NCBI GenBank assembly: GCA_043747875.1
Contig: JAYTOI010000027.1
Location: forward strand, 1-64,000
DNA length: 64,000 bases
Source of the DNA: CADEED01 sp043747875
Lineage (GTDB): Bacteria > Pseudomonadota > Gammaproteobacteria > Steroidobacterales > Steroidobacteraceae
Direction: 5' to 3'
Made by a program: the position numbers and the translations under genes. The notes below the pieces were generated by a model. The model worked only from the letters and a program-made list of their open reading frames with translations. It ran no database searches and was not told the DNA's origin. Shown here in pieces: positions 29,753 through 38,507 of the stretch. The stretch's first letter is position 1; every line of letters starts with the position of its first letter.

Positions 29753-29979
29753 ATCGTATCCTGCTGCTTGAAGGTCACGCCCGAATCGCCACGCTGAAGA
29801 TGACCTATGGGGCCATGGTCGTCGATCGCGGCCACTGACGAGCATGAATACGACCGCGTGGCAAAGACGGTCCTCCGGATAAATCGCGACTCGGGATAAT
29901 GCACCCAGCAGGCGATTTCGGCTGATGCGCTTTTTCACAACTCGGTCGACGCTAGACGCAGGTTTTCGGACGGTTACCG

Positions 29980-31000
29980 TTGTTCTATAAATTCCTCCGG
30001 CCCCTCCTGTTCGCGATGCCTCCCGAGTTCGCGCATTCAATCGCGATCGACACCGTTCGGCTCATCGGGAAGAGTCGGATCGCGTGCCCGGTGCCGAGCG
30101 ATGATCCTCGCGAGGCGGTCACGTTGTTCGGATTGCGCTTTCCGAACCGAGTCGGGATAGCCGCCGGGTTCGACAAAAATGGAGTCTGCATCGACGGTCT
30201 TGCCGCAATCGGTTTCGGCTTCGTCGAAGTAGGTACCGTCACTCCGCGACCGCAATCCGCAAATCCCATCGCGCATGTTCCGCGATCCGGCCGGCCGCGC
30301 CTTGGTGAACCGCCTTGGCTTCAATAATCTTGGCGTCGACCGCCTGGTGGAAAACCTGCGACGCAGAAAGTTCATGGGAATCTGTGGCGTGAACATCGGC
30401 AAGAATCGCGGCACTGCGATTGAGAATGCTGGCGATGACTACGAATTCTGCTTTACGCGAGTCGCGCCCGTCGCCGACTATGTAACGTTGAATCTGTCCT
30501 CGCCCAATACGCCAGGGTTGCGCAAACTCCAGGACCGCGAGTACCTGCTGCCGATCCTCAAGAGAATCCATGCCTGCCGCGAGGGTCTCCAAAACGCGCG
30601 CACTGTGCCGATTCTCGCGAAGCTCGCTCCGGACCTCGACGACGAGCAGCTCGAGGCCATCGCGAGCCTCGCAGCGGAACACCTGATCGATGGAGTGATC
30701 GCGACCAACACGACCACGTCGCGCCCTGCGGACTCGCCGTTGCGCGACGAGGCTGGCGGAATGAGCGGCGCTCCGCTGCACGCGCGGTCGGTCGCGGTCG
30801 TGGCCAAGCTTCGCCGGCTGCTGCCGGGACATTTTCCGATCGTCGGTGTCGGCGGAATCATGAATCCTGAGGATGCCTTGCGCATGCTGGATGCCGGCGC
30901 CGATCTGATTCAGCTGTACACGGGACTGGTCTATGAGGGCATTGGCCTGCCGCGACGCATTCGGCGTGCCATGCTCGCGAGGTTCACGCGCACGGTCTGA
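29980..31000 (+). pseudogene. pyrD: Dihydroorotate dehydrogenase (quinone), split by a frameshift
   Basis: Class 2 PyrD converts dihydroorotate to orotate in pyrimidine synthesis. The first part (29980-30270) reads FYKFLRPLLFAMPPEFAH through GIAAGFDKNG to GTVTPRPQ. The second continues in another frame from about 30275 with MFRDPAG, GFNNLG, the catalytic-serine loop NLSSPNTPG and the C-terminal IVGVGG and IQLYTGLVYEG flavin motifs. Adding CC after AATCCCATC near 30269 would restore a perfect PyrD reading (NPIPRMFRD), so two bases appear lost. The start is probably TTG 29980. Every other region is intact. Either this is a recent knock-out with a second copy elsewhere, or a sequencing error. 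Confidence 0.88.
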
Positions 31001-31043
31001 AACATTGCGTAGTCGAGTTTGCCACGGGCAAGCCCGCCAGCGT

Positions 31044-31958
31044 TCAGGATGCGATGCTGGATTTTCCGGGCTGAAGCCGCATCGCGGCGATGCTCAGGAT
31101 GAAATAGCCGAGGCACACGACGCTGGCCTCTGGTCCTTGCGGACCACCCGTCAGCCAGAATGGTCCCACCGGTTGCATATCGACCAATAGCGCGGGAATT
31201 CCCACGTCGAGTCCCGTGACCGGCAGGCCAAAGCCGACGGCCAGCAACCAGTTCCAGCCGGCGTGCCAACCCATGATCCCTAACACGCTGCGCGTGCGCA
31301 GCACCCAGGCGCAGGCAAACAACGCGAGGAGAAACGTGCCGATGGTCACGAGCCAGTGCTGACCGGGACCGAAGTGCAGCAGCGAAAAGAGCGCCGAGCT
31401 CACGACGACCGCGATGGGCAGGTTGAATTTCTTCGAAAGCACCGACAGCAACCAGCCACGGAACAGGATTTCTTCGACACTCGCCTGCAGCGCGAACGTG
31501 AACAACAGCAGCACGATCGGCGCGAGAAACGCGGGTTGAGAAAACACGGGCGCCACCGCCACGAGCTGCAACCCACCGCTGATCCACATGATCAAGACGA
31601 TCCCGGATATTCCCGCGAGTCCGAACGCGTGGCCACGAAGGAAATAGCGCAACATGTGCTCGCCGCGAATGCCAATGCTCTCGACGGTTCGCCGCTCCAC
31701 GAAGCGGACCCACGCCAGCAACACCAGGAGCAGGAAACTGAATGGCACCAGCGTGAACGCCACCAGCGCGGTCGGATCAAGCGGATTTCCTTCGGGACTC
31801 ATGTTGACGAATTTCGAGATCAATCCGTCACCGAGCAGTGCCGTGGCGATCACGAACGTCAGCAACAGGAATGGCGCGAGCGCGCCCCAGGGAATCCAGC
31901 CGCGTGCAGGCGTTGCCGGATACACGTCCTGCGATCGTAGATATGCCATCGAGCGCAT
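31044..31958 (-). CDS. CPBP-family intramembrane metalloprotease
   Basis: A 304-residue membrane protein with about eight hydrophobic segments. Motif 1 is VEEILFRGW (EExxxR), motif 2 contains the His of SLLHFGPG and motif 3 is MGWHAGWN, the three glutamate/histidine sites of the CAAX protease/bacteriocin-processing family. Members process peptides or give self-immunity to bacteriocins; here nothing identifies the target. The gene converges on pyrD with a 43-base gap. An in-frame ATG three codons in (31946) is an alternative start. Confidence 0.85.
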   Translation of the reverse strand: MRSMAYLRSQDVYPATPARGWIPWGALAPFLLLTFVIATALLGDGLISKFVNMSPEGNPLDPTALVAFTLVPFSFLLLVLLAWVRFVERRTVESIGIRGEHMLRYFLRGHAFGLAGISGIVLIMWISGGLQLVAVAPVFSQPAFLAPIVLLLFTFALQASVEEILFRGWLLSVLSKKFNLPIAVVVSSALFSLLHFGPGQHWLVTIGTFLLALFACAWVLRTRSVLGIMGWHAGWNWLLAVGFGLPVTGLDVGIPALLVDMQPVGPFWLTGGPQGPEASVVCLGYFILSIAAMRLQPGKSSIAS

Positions 31959-32023
31959 CTTCGGCTATTGATCCACGAAGGCTAACAGCTCCGCGCCCTC
32001 GCGCACCGGGTCACCCACTTCGC

Positions 32024-32809
32024 TTAGCCCTTTTCGTTCCTGTTCGCGAACATCCAGTAACCCACGATGGTGAACAGCACGAAATAGCCAATTGCCCAAG
32101 AATGAAAGTCAGCATCCGGGATGATCGTGGACTTGCCCGGGCGGTCTTCGAGGTAGTCGTACATGCAGTATGTATAAGGAATTGCGAATCCGTACTGCCA
32201 AGGCAAAGCTGCCAAAGCCGCCACCCAGGCCACAAAGCCGACCCCTACCGGGACCAGGAAGTTGCTGAAGCGGAGGCTGGCCGCGTACTGGACAGCCACG
32301 ATCGGCAGGCAGTCGACGAAGTACCAGGCGTCTTCGATCAGAAAATCCACATAGGGAATCGACGCCGGCGGATAAGACACGTCACCGAGTAGCAAGGCCG
32401 GGATGACCGCCGATACGTAAATGGCAACATTGATCAGCAGCACAAACTGGACAAGCATCACCAAGATGACCGAGAGTTTCGAAAAGAACAAACTGGCATG
32501 ATTGAGCGGCAGGGTGTGGACTTGCTTCCATGCGTTGTTTCGAAACTCGAGTTGAGTGATCAGGCTGGTGGCCAGAATCGCTCCCATCGGGAGGAAGAAA
32601 ATGGCCACCGATTCCCACGAGTTCGTCCATAGGCGCCTCCAGAAATCCTCACTGGCGTAAATCTTCGGCAGATCGTCGCGGTTCGCAAGATTGGCAATGA
32701 GCACGACGGCTGGCGTGAACACGCTGCCCACGACGATCAGCCACGCAGCGAGGCTGCGCTTTTTCTTGAGCCATTCGCAGTGAAAGGCGTGCACGAACCC
32801 GACACTCAC
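32024..32809 (-). CDS. ABC-2 type transporter permease
   Basis: A 261-residue membrane protein with six predicted hydrophobic helices. The start FHCEWLKKKRSLAAW is typical of the small BcrB/lantibiotic-immunity permeases, in which a charged amphipathic segment precedes the first helix. It overlaps the ATPase gene by four bases (ATGA), so the two form one exporter. Such pairs often export or detoxify membrane-active peptides. Confidence 0.82.
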   Translation of the reverse strand: MSVGFVHAFHCEWLKKKRSLAAWLIVVGSVFTPAVVLIANLANRDDLPKIYASEDFWRRLWTNSWESVAIFFLPMGAILATSLITQLEFRNNAWKQVHTLPLNHASLFFSKLSVILVMLVQFVLLINVAIYVSAVIPALLLGDVSYPPASIPYVDFLIEDAWYFVDCLPIVAVQYAASLRFSNFLVPVGVGFVAWVAALAALPWQYGFAIPYTYCMYDYLEDRPGKSTIIPDADFHSWAIGYFVLFTIVGYWMFANRNEKG

Positions 32810-33720
32810 GAGGTGCCCCTCTCGATCAGGCTCAAGTAAAGTGTTTCGAGGTCGTCGCCGGCTGTGCGCAGTTCGTGAACGTCCAAACCGCTCGTCACGA
32901 GCAGGCGATTGATGCGGGCTAGACCATCTGCGGATGTCGCGGGCAGTACGACCCCGCCTTCCTGGATACGCGCGCCCGGGATGTGTCTCGAGATGACGCG
33001 AAGCGCACAGGCGTCGTCGCTCGTGACGACGCGTGCGACCACAACCCGCTGCCGTTCAACTCTGAGCTCCGCCATCGTTCCCTGGAACAGCATGCGGCCG
33101 TGATCGATGATTCCTACGTGCGTTATCAGTTTCTCCATCTCAGCGAGTAGATGACTCGCAATGAAGATCGTGACGCCTTCCTCTTCGCGCAACCGTCCCA
33201 GCAGACCCCGCATCTCCACCATTCCGTTCGGGTCCAGGCCGTTGGTCGGCTCATCGAGGATCAACAATGACGGACTGTGCAACAGGGCCACTGCAATGCC
33301 CATGCGCTGCTTCATCCCTAACGAGAATTCCCCGAGCTTTTTCGTGCCGGTGTGAGCAAGCCCGACGAGGTCGAGGACCTTCGTGATGCGCGACTTCGGA
33401 CACTGATAGATAGTCTGCAACAGCGCGAGATTTTCGCGTGCGCTGAGGTGCGCGTACTGCGAGGGGCTTTCGATGAGCGAGCCCACGGCGCGCAGGATCT
33501 CGAGGCGGTGGGTAGCGAGGCGCTTGGAAAAAATGGATACCGTTCCGGCTTGGGTTTTGAGCAGTCCCAGGATCAGGCGTAGCGTGGTGGTCTTTCCGGC
33601 GCCATTGGGTCCGAGAAAGCCATAGATGCTGCCCACGGGCACCTTGAGGTCGATATCGCGGAGGGTGGCTTCACCGTTCGAATGCCAGTGGCAGAGACCT
33701 TCGGTTTCCAGGCAGTACAT
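32806..33720 (-). CDS. ABC transporter ATP-binding protein (BcrA-like)
   Basis: A 304-residue ATPase with Walker A GPNGAGKTT, the signature FSLGMKQR and Walker B LLILDEPTNGLDPNG, which is the usual wording of BcrA/NatA-type exporters. A C-terminal extension of about 85 residues follows the ATPase core. It is the first gene of a two-gene minus-strand operon with the permease at 32024-32809. Confidence 0.9.
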   Translation of the reverse strand: MYCLETEGLCHWHSNGEATLRDIDLKVPVGSIYGFLGPNGAGKTTTLRLILGLLKTQAGTVSIFSKRLATHRLEILRAVGSLIESPSQYAHLSARENLALLQTIYQCPKSRITKVLDLVGLAHTGTKKLGEFSLGMKQRMGIAVALLHSPSLLILDEPTNGLDPNGMVEMRGLLGRLREEEGVTIFIASHLLAEMEKLITHVGIIDHGRMLFQGTMAELRVERQRVVVARVVTSDDACALRVISRHIPGARIQEGGVVLPATSADGLARINRLLVTSGLDVHELRTAGDDLETLYLSLIERGTS

Positions 33721-33752
33721 CGTGGCAGTTGTGAGAAATTGAGGTAAGGGTT

Positions 33753-33781
33753 AAAGTACGCACGCAGGAAACCCAAGTCAA
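33753..33781 (-). promoter_or_regulatory. Sigma70-type promoter for the BcrA-like operon
   Basis: On the minus strand TTGACT (33781-33776) is separated by exactly 17 bases from TACTTT (33758-33753). That keeps the essential T, A and final T of the -10 box and would start transcription about 26 bases before the ATG at 33720. Confidence 0.6.
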
Positions 33782-33800
33782 CGCGAAAGAACGGACTGCA

Positions 33801-34307
33801 ATGCCGACATCGACGTCCGCGAGAGATGTACAGCATTCGAGTGCGAAACTACGTCGCATGGTGAGCGGGCTGCTGGTCGCGCTCGTGCTGCTGGTGGTAT
33901 TGGAACGCTTCGGAGCCATGGCGCTGGAATTTGTGCTCGACGGGTTCGACGCAAGCAGCCTTCAGCGCTTCACGCTTGCATGTGTTTCAACGCTGCCGGA
34001 AGGCCTGTACCTGGCCGCGTTGTGGTGGATACGCCAGGCGTTGGCCGAGTTCGCCGCGGGCAAGCTCTACTCGTCGACCACCGAGCGGATGATCGATCGC
34101 GTGGGAACTATGCTCGCCGCCGGTGCACTTGTTAGTGTGTTGCTGGTGCCCGGCATGTCTCGCGCGCTCGGATCGGGACCGGGGTACCTGATCGCCTATG
34201 ACATTTCTGCAGTGGTGCTGGGCGCAACCGGACTGGCGCTCAAGGTAATCGCGCACGTTCTGCGGCGCGCCGCCGACATCCAGGCAGAGCTGGACGAGAT
34301 CTTCTGA
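33801..34307 (+). CDS. DUF2975 membrane protein
   Basis: A 168-residue protein with four hydrophobic segments (residues about 20-42, 55-80, 103-125 and 130-150). The layout and the RQALAEFAAGKLYS segment match the DUF2975 family, whose members are almost always encoded next to a small YozG-like XRE regulator, as here. The stop and the next start share a base (TGATG), so the two are coupled. The function of the family is not known. Confidence 0.75.
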   Translation: MPTSTSARDVQHSSAKLRRMVSGLLVALVLLVVLERFGAMALEFVLDGFDASSLQRFTLACVSTLPEGLYLAALWWIRQALAEFAAGKLYSSTTERMIDRVGTMLAAGALVSVLLVPGMSRALGSGPGYLIAYDISAVVLGATGLALKVIAHVLRRAADIQAELDEIF

Positions 34308-34543
34308 TGCCGATTCGAATCACTCTCGATGAAGTCCTGGCCGCACGCGGATGGACGGCTCGAGAGCTCGCGAGCAGGGTCGAAGTCAGCGAGACCCACC
34401 TCTCGTTGTTTCGCTCGGGCAAGGTTCGCGGCGTGCGGTTCTCGACTCTCGCGAAGTTGTGCGCGGCGCTCGAATGCGAACCGGGAGACCTGATTTCATA
34501 CGAGCATTCAACAGAAGATTTGTCGCCCGATGCGTCCTCGTGA
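34307..34543 (+). CDS. Small XRE-family HTH regulator (YozG-like)
   Basis: A 78-residue DNA-binding protein that is almost only a helix-turn-helix: LDEVLAARGWTARELASRVEVSETHLSLF gives helices 1-3 and LCAALECEPGDLI the closing part of the Cro/C1-type domain. It is translationally coupled to the DUF2975 protein, which probably acts as its membrane partner. The divergent BcrA-like ABC operon is a possible target. Confidence 0.82.
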   Translation: MPIRITLDEVLAARGWTARELASRVEVSETHLSLFRSGKVRGVRFSTLAKLCAALECEPGDLISYEHSTEDLSPDASS

Positions 34544-34606
34544 GACGCCCTCGCAGGCGTGTAGATAGACCTCAGCCGGCACCTTCTCGTCACGGTACAG
34601 TTTCCC

Positions 34607-35380
34607 ATGGATTCCGCTCCCGCCGTCCTCATCACCATACCTCTCAGCCACTTCTGCGAGAAGGCACGCTGGGCGCTCGATCGAGCGGGCTTGCCCTACC
34701 GCGAAGAACCGCACGCTCCATTGCTGAGCCGGCTGGCAATGTGGCGCGGCGATCGCGGCACCGTACCAGCGCTGGTGCACGGAGGCAGACGTTTCAACGA
34801 TTCGACGGAAATCCTCGTGCACGCGGATGCCGTCTGCGGCGGTTGCCTTTTGTATCCGCGCGACGCCGCGCTGCGCAGCGAGATAGGCGCGCTCGTGGAG
34901 CATTTCGATACGGAGCTCGGGTCGCACACGCGGCGTTGGGTGTACTCGCAGCTCCTGCCGCACACGAAACTGCTGCGCTCCCTTTGGTCGCGCGGCGTGC
35001 CGTGGATTGAGGCGAGCATGATTCCGGTGATGGCACCCTTCGCACGGTTGATGGTTCGCAAGGGCTACAAGATCACGCCCGAGAGCGCGCAACGCTCTCT
35101 CGAGCGCGTTCGCGGCATTTTTCGCAACGTCGACGAACGTCTCGGTGACGGGCGCCGCTTTCTGGCGGGCGACCGTTTCACCGCCGCCGACCTGACCTTT
35201 GCGGCCCTGGCCGCCCCGGTGCTGCTTCCCGCCGAATGCCGCGCGGTGCAGCCCACTCTCGAAGAAGTGCCTGCCAGGATTCGTGAAGAAGTCGGCAGTC
35301 TTCGAGGCACCGCGGCTGGTCGCCTTGCATTGCGCTTGTTCGCGCAGGAGCGCGGCCGCGCGGTGGTCGCGCCTTGCTGA
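34607..35380 (+). CDS. Glutathione S-transferase family protein
   Basis: A 257-residue cytosolic protein. The thioredoxin-like N-domain begins ITIPLSHFCEKARWAL, with SHFCEKAR at the usual catalytic Ser/Cys position, and contains TVPALV with the cis-proline and NDSTEI for glutathione contacts. The C-domain ends with RRFLAGDRFTAADLTFAAL, the N-capping box of GSTs. It stands alone on the + strand. Confidence 0.85.
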   Translation: MDSAPAVLITIPLSHFCEKARWALDRAGLPYREEPHAPLLSRLAMWRGDRGTVPALVHGGRRFNDSTEILVHADAVCGGCLLYPRDAALRSEIGALVEHFDTELGSHTRRWVYSQLLPHTKLLRSLWSRGVPWIEASMIPVMAPFARLMVRKGYKITPESAQRSLERVRGIFRNVDERLGDGRRFLAGDRFTAADLTFAALAAPVLLPAECRAVQPTLEEVPARIREEVGSLRGTAAGRLALRLFAQERGRAVVAPC

Positions 35381-35452
35381 CGGCGCCCTGCGACAGCGCG
35401 TCCGGCCGCGAAATGCCGGGCGGCAGACCTCTCGCGAGCGGCAGTCTCGTCA

Positions 35453-36122
35453 ATGCTTCGCAGTCGCGGCAAAAGAGACGCTGGCCGGGCTCACATCGGA
35501 TGGGCCAGCCCGCTCGATTGGCGTGCTGTCTCTGACGCCGGGCAAACTGATTCTGAAGATGCAACCGTGTCCCGGCAGATTTTTCATATCGATCTTGCCG
35601 CCGTTGAGCGCGATTGCGCGGTGCGCAATGGTCCTGAGCCCGCTCCGCATGAAACGTCGTCACGGCACCCGCGATCGCGGTATCCAGACATCGATTCAGG
35701 GCTCGAAATTCCTCGGTGGTGATCGCCGCCTTCTTTTCGATGGCGATCTCGGTGATCGACTGGCAGGTCGCACCGTACGCATGAACCACGTGGGAGAGTG
35801 TGTAGCCCAATTGCTGGAGTTCCTTTCCGTACGCGCCTGCGCTCTTGGCGACCTCGACGTCGTATGGACGACCTGCTGCGGCCGCGATCGCCGGCTCGTC
35901 GCTGTCATTGGCCGCTTTGACTATTCCGTCTTTATCGACTTCAAGGTGCACAACCTCGGTGGGGGCGTGCTCGAGAATGCGGAGGAGTTGTTTCAAGAAG
36001 ATAGGTAGCCCGCGTTTCGGCACTGCCGAGGCCGGACGCACGCCGGCAAGCGCGGACGCTTTCTCTTCAATCCTGGCCAGAACCGCCTTCTCATTCATTC
36101 TCAGGAATTCCAGGAGCGACAT
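35453..36122 (-). pseudogene. Sensor histidine kinase with the catalytic core deleted
   Basis: The first 160 residues (start ATG 36122, AGAGGAG ribosome site) are an intact N-terminal sensor of the RsbR-like type found in bacterial kinases: LRILEHAPTEVVHLEVDKDG and LGYTLSHVVHAYG. At about 35640 the reading jumps, in a different frame, to the last part of an HATPase domain (GLRTIAHRAIALNGGK and LPGHGCIFRISLP), which ends at 35453. The HisKA box, N box and G1 box are absent, about 150-200 residues missing. An internal deletion therefore fused sensor and G2 tail. The frame that continues past the join encodes no recognisable protein. Confidence 0.75.
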
Positions 36123-36337
36123 ACATTCTCCTCTTCCGACCTGTACCCTCTGCTGCCGTGCCATCGACCGGCTGAGGATCGCAACAATCACGAGTAAGCT
36201 CTGGCCACCGTGACATCAGCATGACATCCAGACGTAGGGCAAGACGGGCATCAAACTACTCAAAAACTCTGTGCGGATGTCCTCCCATCCTACGGGAGCA
36301 GGTATACGCTTCTGGTCCGTCTGGTACCGCACATACC

Positions 36338-36350
36338 AGTACAAAGTACT
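36338..36350. promoter_or_regulatory. Small inverted repeat upstream of the GAF gene
   Basis: AGTAC-AAA-GTACT is a perfect 5-bp dyad about 70 bases before the ATG at 36420. It could be an operator; no regulator can be assigned. Confidence 0.3.
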
Positions 36351-36419
36351 AGGCGACCCGCAGACCACCAGCGGATGACGGCATCATTCGATGTCGCAGA
36401 TGTGTATTGAGATCACGCG

Positions 36420-36875
36420 ATGTCGAACACCACCCCGGAAATGGCCGAATTCCGCGTCGTTTTGAGCGGCGGGCTGCACGCCGCGCTCCGCTACCTGAAC
36501 CGCCGGACGCCGCACCGCTTCACCGGCGTGTATCGCTATGACGGCGAGATGCTACGCAACATGGCTTTGTTCGACCGCTCCGAGCCGGAAAAGCAGCGCG
36601 ACATCGATATCCCGATGGCGGATGCCTACTGTGCCAACGTGGGTCGTAATCGTGAACCGTTGGAGTTCGCGGATGCCAGGGGAGACGGCCGCTTCCCCTA
36701 CCTGCCTGGAAGCCCAGTGGTGTGTTACAGCGGCGTGCTGATCTCGAGTCCTCAGGGCGTGCCGTACGGGACTCTTTGCCATTACGACATTCTGCGCTGC
36801 GAGCTGCGCACCAGCGACATCCCGTTGCTGAAGGCAGCAGCTCCTCTGGTCTACGAGCTGTTGGAGCGCCAGTAG
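36420..36875 (+). CDS. Small stand-alone GAF-domain protein
   Basis: A 151-residue protein that consists of one GAF-like domain: LRYLNRRTPHRFTGVYRYDGE, then DIPMADAYCANVGRN and the PYGTLCHYD strand close to the C-terminus. No output domain is attached. Such proteins bind small ligands or chromophores. It sits between two decayed genes, so it may be a former partner of the broken kinase next door, but that is a guess. Confidence 0.65.
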   Translation: MSNTTPEMAEFRVVLSGGLHAALRYLNRRTPHRFTGVYRYDGEMLRNMALFDRSEPEKQRDIDIPMADAYCANVGRNREPLEFADARGDGRFPYLPGSPVVCYSGVLISSPQGVPYGTLCHYDILRCELRTSDIPLLKAAAPLVYELLERQ

Positions 36876-36924
36876 CGGCGGAATGTCTAGCCTGCCGCGC
36901 GGGAATCCGTGTCACGAGAGGCGT

Positions 36925-37061
36925 ACCCGGGGTCCAACGTCGCACCACCACGTAGAACACGGGCACGAAGAAAATGGCGAGTATGGTGCCGGTGAGCATG
37001 CCGCCGATGACGGCGGTGCCGATGGCCATGCGGCTCGCGGCACCGGTAGCGATGGCGTTTT
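36925..37061 (-). pseudogene. 3' tail of an RND efflux transporter
   Basis: On the minus strand the reading NAIATGAASRMAIGTAVIGG, then MLTGTILAIFFVPVFYVVVRR, is the last transmembrane segment of AcrB/MexB-type pumps. The preceding thousand residues are missing: upstream the similarity stops at about 37061. The remnant probably shares no function with the GAF gene it converges on. Confidence 0.75.
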
Positions 37062-37787
37062 GATGGGTATCTGCCGGAATATGAATATTCGGATAGTTAG
37101 GACGGTTGACCGACGGATGCTCGTTTGTGAGATCGAGCCCTGATCACACCTCAACGTCAGGTAGATAGTCTCGCCCGGGGAGCTGCCAGAGTTTTCGTCG
37201 TGGATGATTCGCTGGCCACGAAGCCGCTCGGCGCATCGCAGGTCGTGCACGGCGCCACCCGGGTGCGGCGGCGCGCTGCGGATATCAGCGATCTGCAAAG
37301 GCACCCCCGCTAACGGCCTGTCAAGTCCCCACCGGGACTGCTCGCCAAACTAGATTGCAGCTGGGCCGGGCCAGCGATTAGGACAACGGAGTAGTTCGGC
37401 CACCGGCGGCCATTGGTTCATGACTCTGGTTTGCGCACCACGAGCGTGCGCTTTGAGCGCTGCATCGGGCCAGGAAAGCCGCACGGAAAATTCCGGCGGC
37501 TGCGCCCCGATTCGGTTGCAGTTCAATACCTTGGCGCGATTTCGATCTGCAAGAGTTAGAGGTCGAACTGCGCAGGAATTGGAGTCGCGCCCCACATTGG
37601 ATCGATGCGCTCGTGCTACGCACAACACGCGTGCGTTAGACCTAGACTAAAGCTAGTCCACGTGCCTATCTTAAAGACGTCACGAGCGGCTATTCATTCG
37701 CTGATCACGCGACCGCAATGCAGCCAAGGAAGGCCGCTGCCGGACTGATGTCGAGTCATTTGGTCCAAAGATCCGCAAGGAGGAATC
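37062..37787. other. Intergenic stretch without a recognisable gene
   Basis: About 725 bases between the RND remnant and the dimetal-oxidase operon. Short frames exist on both strands; the minus-strand reading near 37200-37300 could be more eroded pump sequence but has no firm motif. The 3' end carries a small dyad and a strong ribosome-binding site for the next operon. Confidence 0.55.
37645..37658. promoter_or_regulatory. Inverted repeat ahead of the dimetal-oxidase operon
   Basis: GACTA-AAGC-TAGTC is a perfect 5-bp dyad about 130 bases before the ATG at 37788. It is a candidate operator for the operon, perhaps for the ParB-like protein it encodes. The evidence is only the symmetry. Confidence 0.3.
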
Positions 37788-38507
37788 ATGAATGCTCAAA
37801 TTCACGCTCACGCACACGCCCCCATCCGCTCCGGACGCGGGCTGGATATCCAAAGAACAGCCAATGAGCTCGCAACCCGCGTGCTCGATCATCCGTTCAT
37901 GGATCGATGCAAGAACGGCACGGTCAGCTGGGCCGAGCTGCGGAGTTTCCTGATACAGCATGGCAAGTACGGTGCGTACTTCACGCGCTACCTGTGCGCC
38001 CTGATGTCGCAGTTCGAAGATGCCGGTGAAGTCCTGCGCCTGGCGGAGAATCTGGCGGAAGAGCTCGGGTATGGCGGTGATCAAACTGCCGTGCCTCATT
38101 CGCTGCTGTACACCGGCATGCTGCGCAAGTTCGACATCGTGGCGGAGCAGTACGATACGAATCCGGCCACGCAGAATCTGATCGACACGATGCTGATGCT
38201 GTGCCGCCAGGGACGCGGGGTCGCGGGTCTGGGTGCGCTCTATCTCGGCGCCGAGGCGATTGTGCCCGCCGTGTACACGAGGCTGATACAAGGCTTTCGG
38301 CATCATGGAATTCCCGACTCGGACCTGCAGTTCTTCACCATCCATGTGGATTGCGACGACGATCATGCGAAGACCATGCAGACGATCATGGAGCGGATGA
38401 TCATCTTGCAGCCGTCGAGTGCCGCCACCATGCTGAACGCGGGCGAGCTCGCCATCCACGCCAGGCTGCGATTCTTCGACGCGCTGATCGCCGAGGTGCC
38501 GCAATGA
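37788..38507 (+). CDS. Haem-oxygenase-like dimetal oxidase (PqqC/TenA superfamily)
   Basis: A 239-residue all-helical protein. The ligand set of the HDO superfamily is visible: E91/E92 in AEELG, H104, E156 in LGAEAIV, and H186-x3-D190-x2-H193 in FTIHVDCDDDHA, the same H-x3-D-x2-H spacing as in the CADD group. Members activate O2 with Fe or Mn to cleave C-C bonds, N-oxygenate amines or make p-aminobenzoate. PqqC lacks these ligands, so this is not PqqC. The N-terminus is histidine-rich (HAHAHA). AAGGAGG lies six bases before the ATG, the strongest ribosome site in this region. It overlaps the cupin gene as ATGA. Confidence 0.8.
   Translation: MNAQIHAHAHAPIRSGRGLDIQRTANELATRVLDHPFMDRCKNGTVSWAELRSFLIQHGKYGAYFTRYLCALMSQFEDAGEVLRLAENLAEELGYGGDQTAVPHSLLYTGMLRKFDIVAEQYDTNPATQNLIDTMLMLCRQGRGVAGLGALYLGAEAIVPAVYTRLIQGFRHHGIPDSDLQFFTIHVDCDDDHAKTMQTIMERMIILQPSSAATMLNAGELAIHARLRFFDALIAEVPQ

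Noticed and set aside
31001..31043. GGGC-AA-GCCC dyad between pyrD and the CPBP gene as a terminator
   Set aside because: Loop of two bases and a 4-5 bp stem are too small to support the call.
31356..31940. 194-codon frame on the + strand opposite the CPBP protease
   Set aside because: Composition is Arg/His/Gln-rich with no motif; the minus strand encodes a full membrane protease there.
34351..35010. 219-codon frame over the XRE and GST genes
   Set aside because: Arg-rich shadow of two recognisable genes in another frame.
37350..37650. Overlapping short frames of 75-92 codons upstream of the dimetal-oxidase operon
   Set aside because: No recognisable domain, no ribosome site, and open on both strands at once.
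37788..38507. PqqC, part of a PQQ pathway
   Set aside because: PqqC lacks metal ligands, while this protein has the full dimetal set, and no pqqA, B, D or E genes are nearby.
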